Shown here: positions 4,749 to 5,695 of the stretch, piece after piece | How the letters are laid out: each line of letters begins with the position of its first letter | Numbering within the stretch: position 1 is the stretch's first letter | NCBI GenBank assembly: GCA_012797715.1 | Contig: JAAZOO010000445.1 | Span: forward strand, 1 to 5,695 | Direction: 5' to 3' | DNA: 5,695 nucleotides | DNA from: Geobacteraceae bacterium | GTDB taxonomy: Bacteria; Desulfobacterota; Desulfuromonadia; Geobacterales; Geobacteraceae | Notes under the pieces: model-generated | Database searches by the model: none | Told to the model about the DNA's origin: nothing | Seen by the model: only the letters and a program-made list of their open reading frames with translations | Program-made: the position numbers and the translations under genes

Positions 4749-5695
4749 AGACCCGCAATTCTCGCATCGTTCTTCTCGTCAGTGACGATTCGGCACAGAT
4801 ACTCACGATTTCCTCCGTTCTCCGGCAGGACGGGATGAAGGTCCTGCCGTGTGGAGACGTCCCCCAGGCGTTCACCCTCCTGGAAAAAGTTGTTCCCGAC
4901 ATCATTATCACCAGGCTGCTGATGAACGGCATCGACGGGTGGCGCTTTTTCCGCCTCCTCCGTTCCGCGCCCTTCGAGCCGTTGCACAGCATTCCGGTTA
5001 TCGTCATATCATCATCCCCGGCGTTTCAGGGGGGCGGTTTCTTGCTGCGTCCCGCCATCGACGCCGTCCTCCCGGAGGACGCGCATCCATCGCAGCTGCG
5101 GGACTGCGTGCGTGATCTTCTGGACGGGGACGCCGTGCGTCACGCGCCGGGCGTACTTGTTGTGGGAACGAATGGAACTGCCCGGGCCGTGGGAAGGTTT
5201 TTCGAGAACAGGGGGTGCGCGGTCGGCTGCGCATGGGACCATGACGAGGCGCTGCGCCAGATGACCGCGCGTCGGCCCCGGATCATCGTCCTGTTCGACG
5301 GAACCGCGGGCGTGAATTCCGCTGCATTTCTTGAGGAGTCTCGGCAACGGTGCCGCGGCGCGTGCCCCATCGTTATCATGAAGACGCCGGATCCCTCCCT
5401 GGCACTTCGCTATACGGCCATGGGCGCTGCGGCCTGCCTCTGTGCTCCCGCGCCACCCGGAATGGTGTACGAAACCGCCCGCGAAGCGCTCGGTGTGCGC
5501 ACGCTGCTGGAATCGGAGAAATACCGCTCCACGGGTGCCGGGGGTGCCCATGACGGCCGAACCTGCCCGTTGTGCAGCGCCCCGGTCCTGAACGACGGCA
5601 CGGGTTCGGGAGCTGTCCGCGTCATGCCTGACACTTCCGGAAGCGGAAAGTCGGAGGAGGAGGGAATTGAGCGGGAAGAAAGGCTCAAAAGCATT
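4745..5695 (+). CDS. Signalling protein with two degenerate receiver domains, probably a sensor kinase (3' truncated)
   Basis: The frame is open for 317 codons to the window edge. Residues 7-126 form a receiver-like domain: RIVLLVSDDSAQIL (7-20) keeps the acidic pair D14/D15, but the phosphoacceptor position in PDIIITRLLMNGIDGW (51-66) is R57 instead of Asp. Residues 135-255 form a second receiver-like domain (GVLVVGTNGTARAVG, 136-150) in which the acidic pair is lost (G141/T142), the phosphoacceptor position reads F184-D185, and the conserved Lys region reads AACLCAPAPPG (229-239). Both therefore probably act as protein-interaction or ligand modules without phosphorylation. A linker with CPLC (274-277) follows, then EREERLKSI (309-317), which resembles the start of a PAS domain in sensor histidine kinases; the kinase core is an inference. 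The start ATG follows GGGAGG with a short four-base gap; a GTG eight codons earlier is the alternative. It lies downstream of the response regulator on the same strand and may be its partner. Confidence 0.8.
   Translation, partial: MKTRNSRIVLLVSDDSAQILTISSVLRQDGMKVLPCGDVPQAFTLLEKVVPDIIITRLLMNGIDGWRFFRLLRSAPFEPLHSIPVIVISSSPAFQGGGFLLRPAIDAVLPEDAHPSQLRDCVRDLLDGDAVRHAPGVLVVGTNGTARAVGRFFENRGCAVGCAWDHDEALRQMTARRPRIIVLFDGTAGVNSAAFLEESRQRCRGACPIVIMKTPDPSLALRYTAMGAAACLCAPAPPGMVYETAREALGVRTLLESEKYRSTGAGGAHDGRTCPLCSAPVLNDGTGSGAVRVMPDTSGSGKSEEEGIEREERLKSI

Noticed and set aside
4387..5007. Minus-strand open frame of 206 codons across the regulator's HTH and the kinase-like start
   Set aside because: It overlaps the conserved LuxR-type HTH and receiver coding on the plus strand; its own product looks like reverse-frame composition.
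5012..5551. Minus-strand open frame of 179 codons near the right edge
   Set aside because: It is antisense to the second receiver-like domain, with no domain and no convincing ribosome binding site.

Overview
The window looks like a chromosomal segment of a motile, GC-rich Gram-negative bacterium with many signalling genes. The closest fit I can infer is a deltaproteobacterium of the Geobacter/Desulfuromonas group. Reasons: codons end mostly in G or C, Shine-Dalgarno sites are strong, a FIST-type chemoreceptor sits beside a DksA-type factor, and a sensor-kinase N-terminus carries degenerate receiver domains of a kind I associate with that group. This assignment comes from gene style, not from a marker gene. 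There is no rRNA, tRNA, insertion sequence, CRISPR array or phage gene.

Layout from left to right. (a) 1-108: the last 35 codons of a plus-strand gene of unknown identity, followed by a perfect 11-bp inverted repeat and a T-rich stretch (116-172), a likely terminator. (b) 210-2234, minus strand: a 674-aa soluble chemoreceptor with an N-terminal FIST sensor (FIST_N plus FIST_C) joined directly to a methyl-accepting signalling hairpin. A good match to a sigma-28 (FliA) flagellar promoter lies upstream at 2333-2359. (c) 2235-2518: a divergent promoter region with a strongly pyrimidine-rich plus strand. (d) 2519-2908, plus: a 129-aa DksA/TraR-family zinc-finger protein. (e) 3047-3627, minus: a two-gene unit. 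The first gene encodes a 122-aa protein that resembles only the C-terminal return arm of a chemoreceptor and lacks the CheA/CheW-binding tip. The second encodes a 68-aa protein of unknown function whose ribosome binding site covers the stop codon of the first. (f) 3628-3924: a divergent regulatory region with several short inverted repeats and a TTGACA-type promoter pointing right. (g) 3925-4575, plus: a complete NarL/FixJ-type response regulator. (h) 4745 to the right edge, plus: the first 317 residues of a signalling protein with two degenerate receiver-like domains, probably a histidine kinase with a PAS domain just beyond the edge.

How the genes may work together: the window is a signal-transduction neighbourhood. 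The FIST receptor would feed a CheA/CheW array encoded elsewhere, under flagellar-type control. The NarL-type regulator and the kinase-like gene behind it are a plausible two-component pair, although the 169-bp gap leaves co-transcription open. The DksA-like protein would act on RNA polymerase and has no evident link to the rest. The most unusual item is the tip-less chemoreceptor arm with its coupled 68-aa partner: either a decayed receptor or a small trans-acting modulator.
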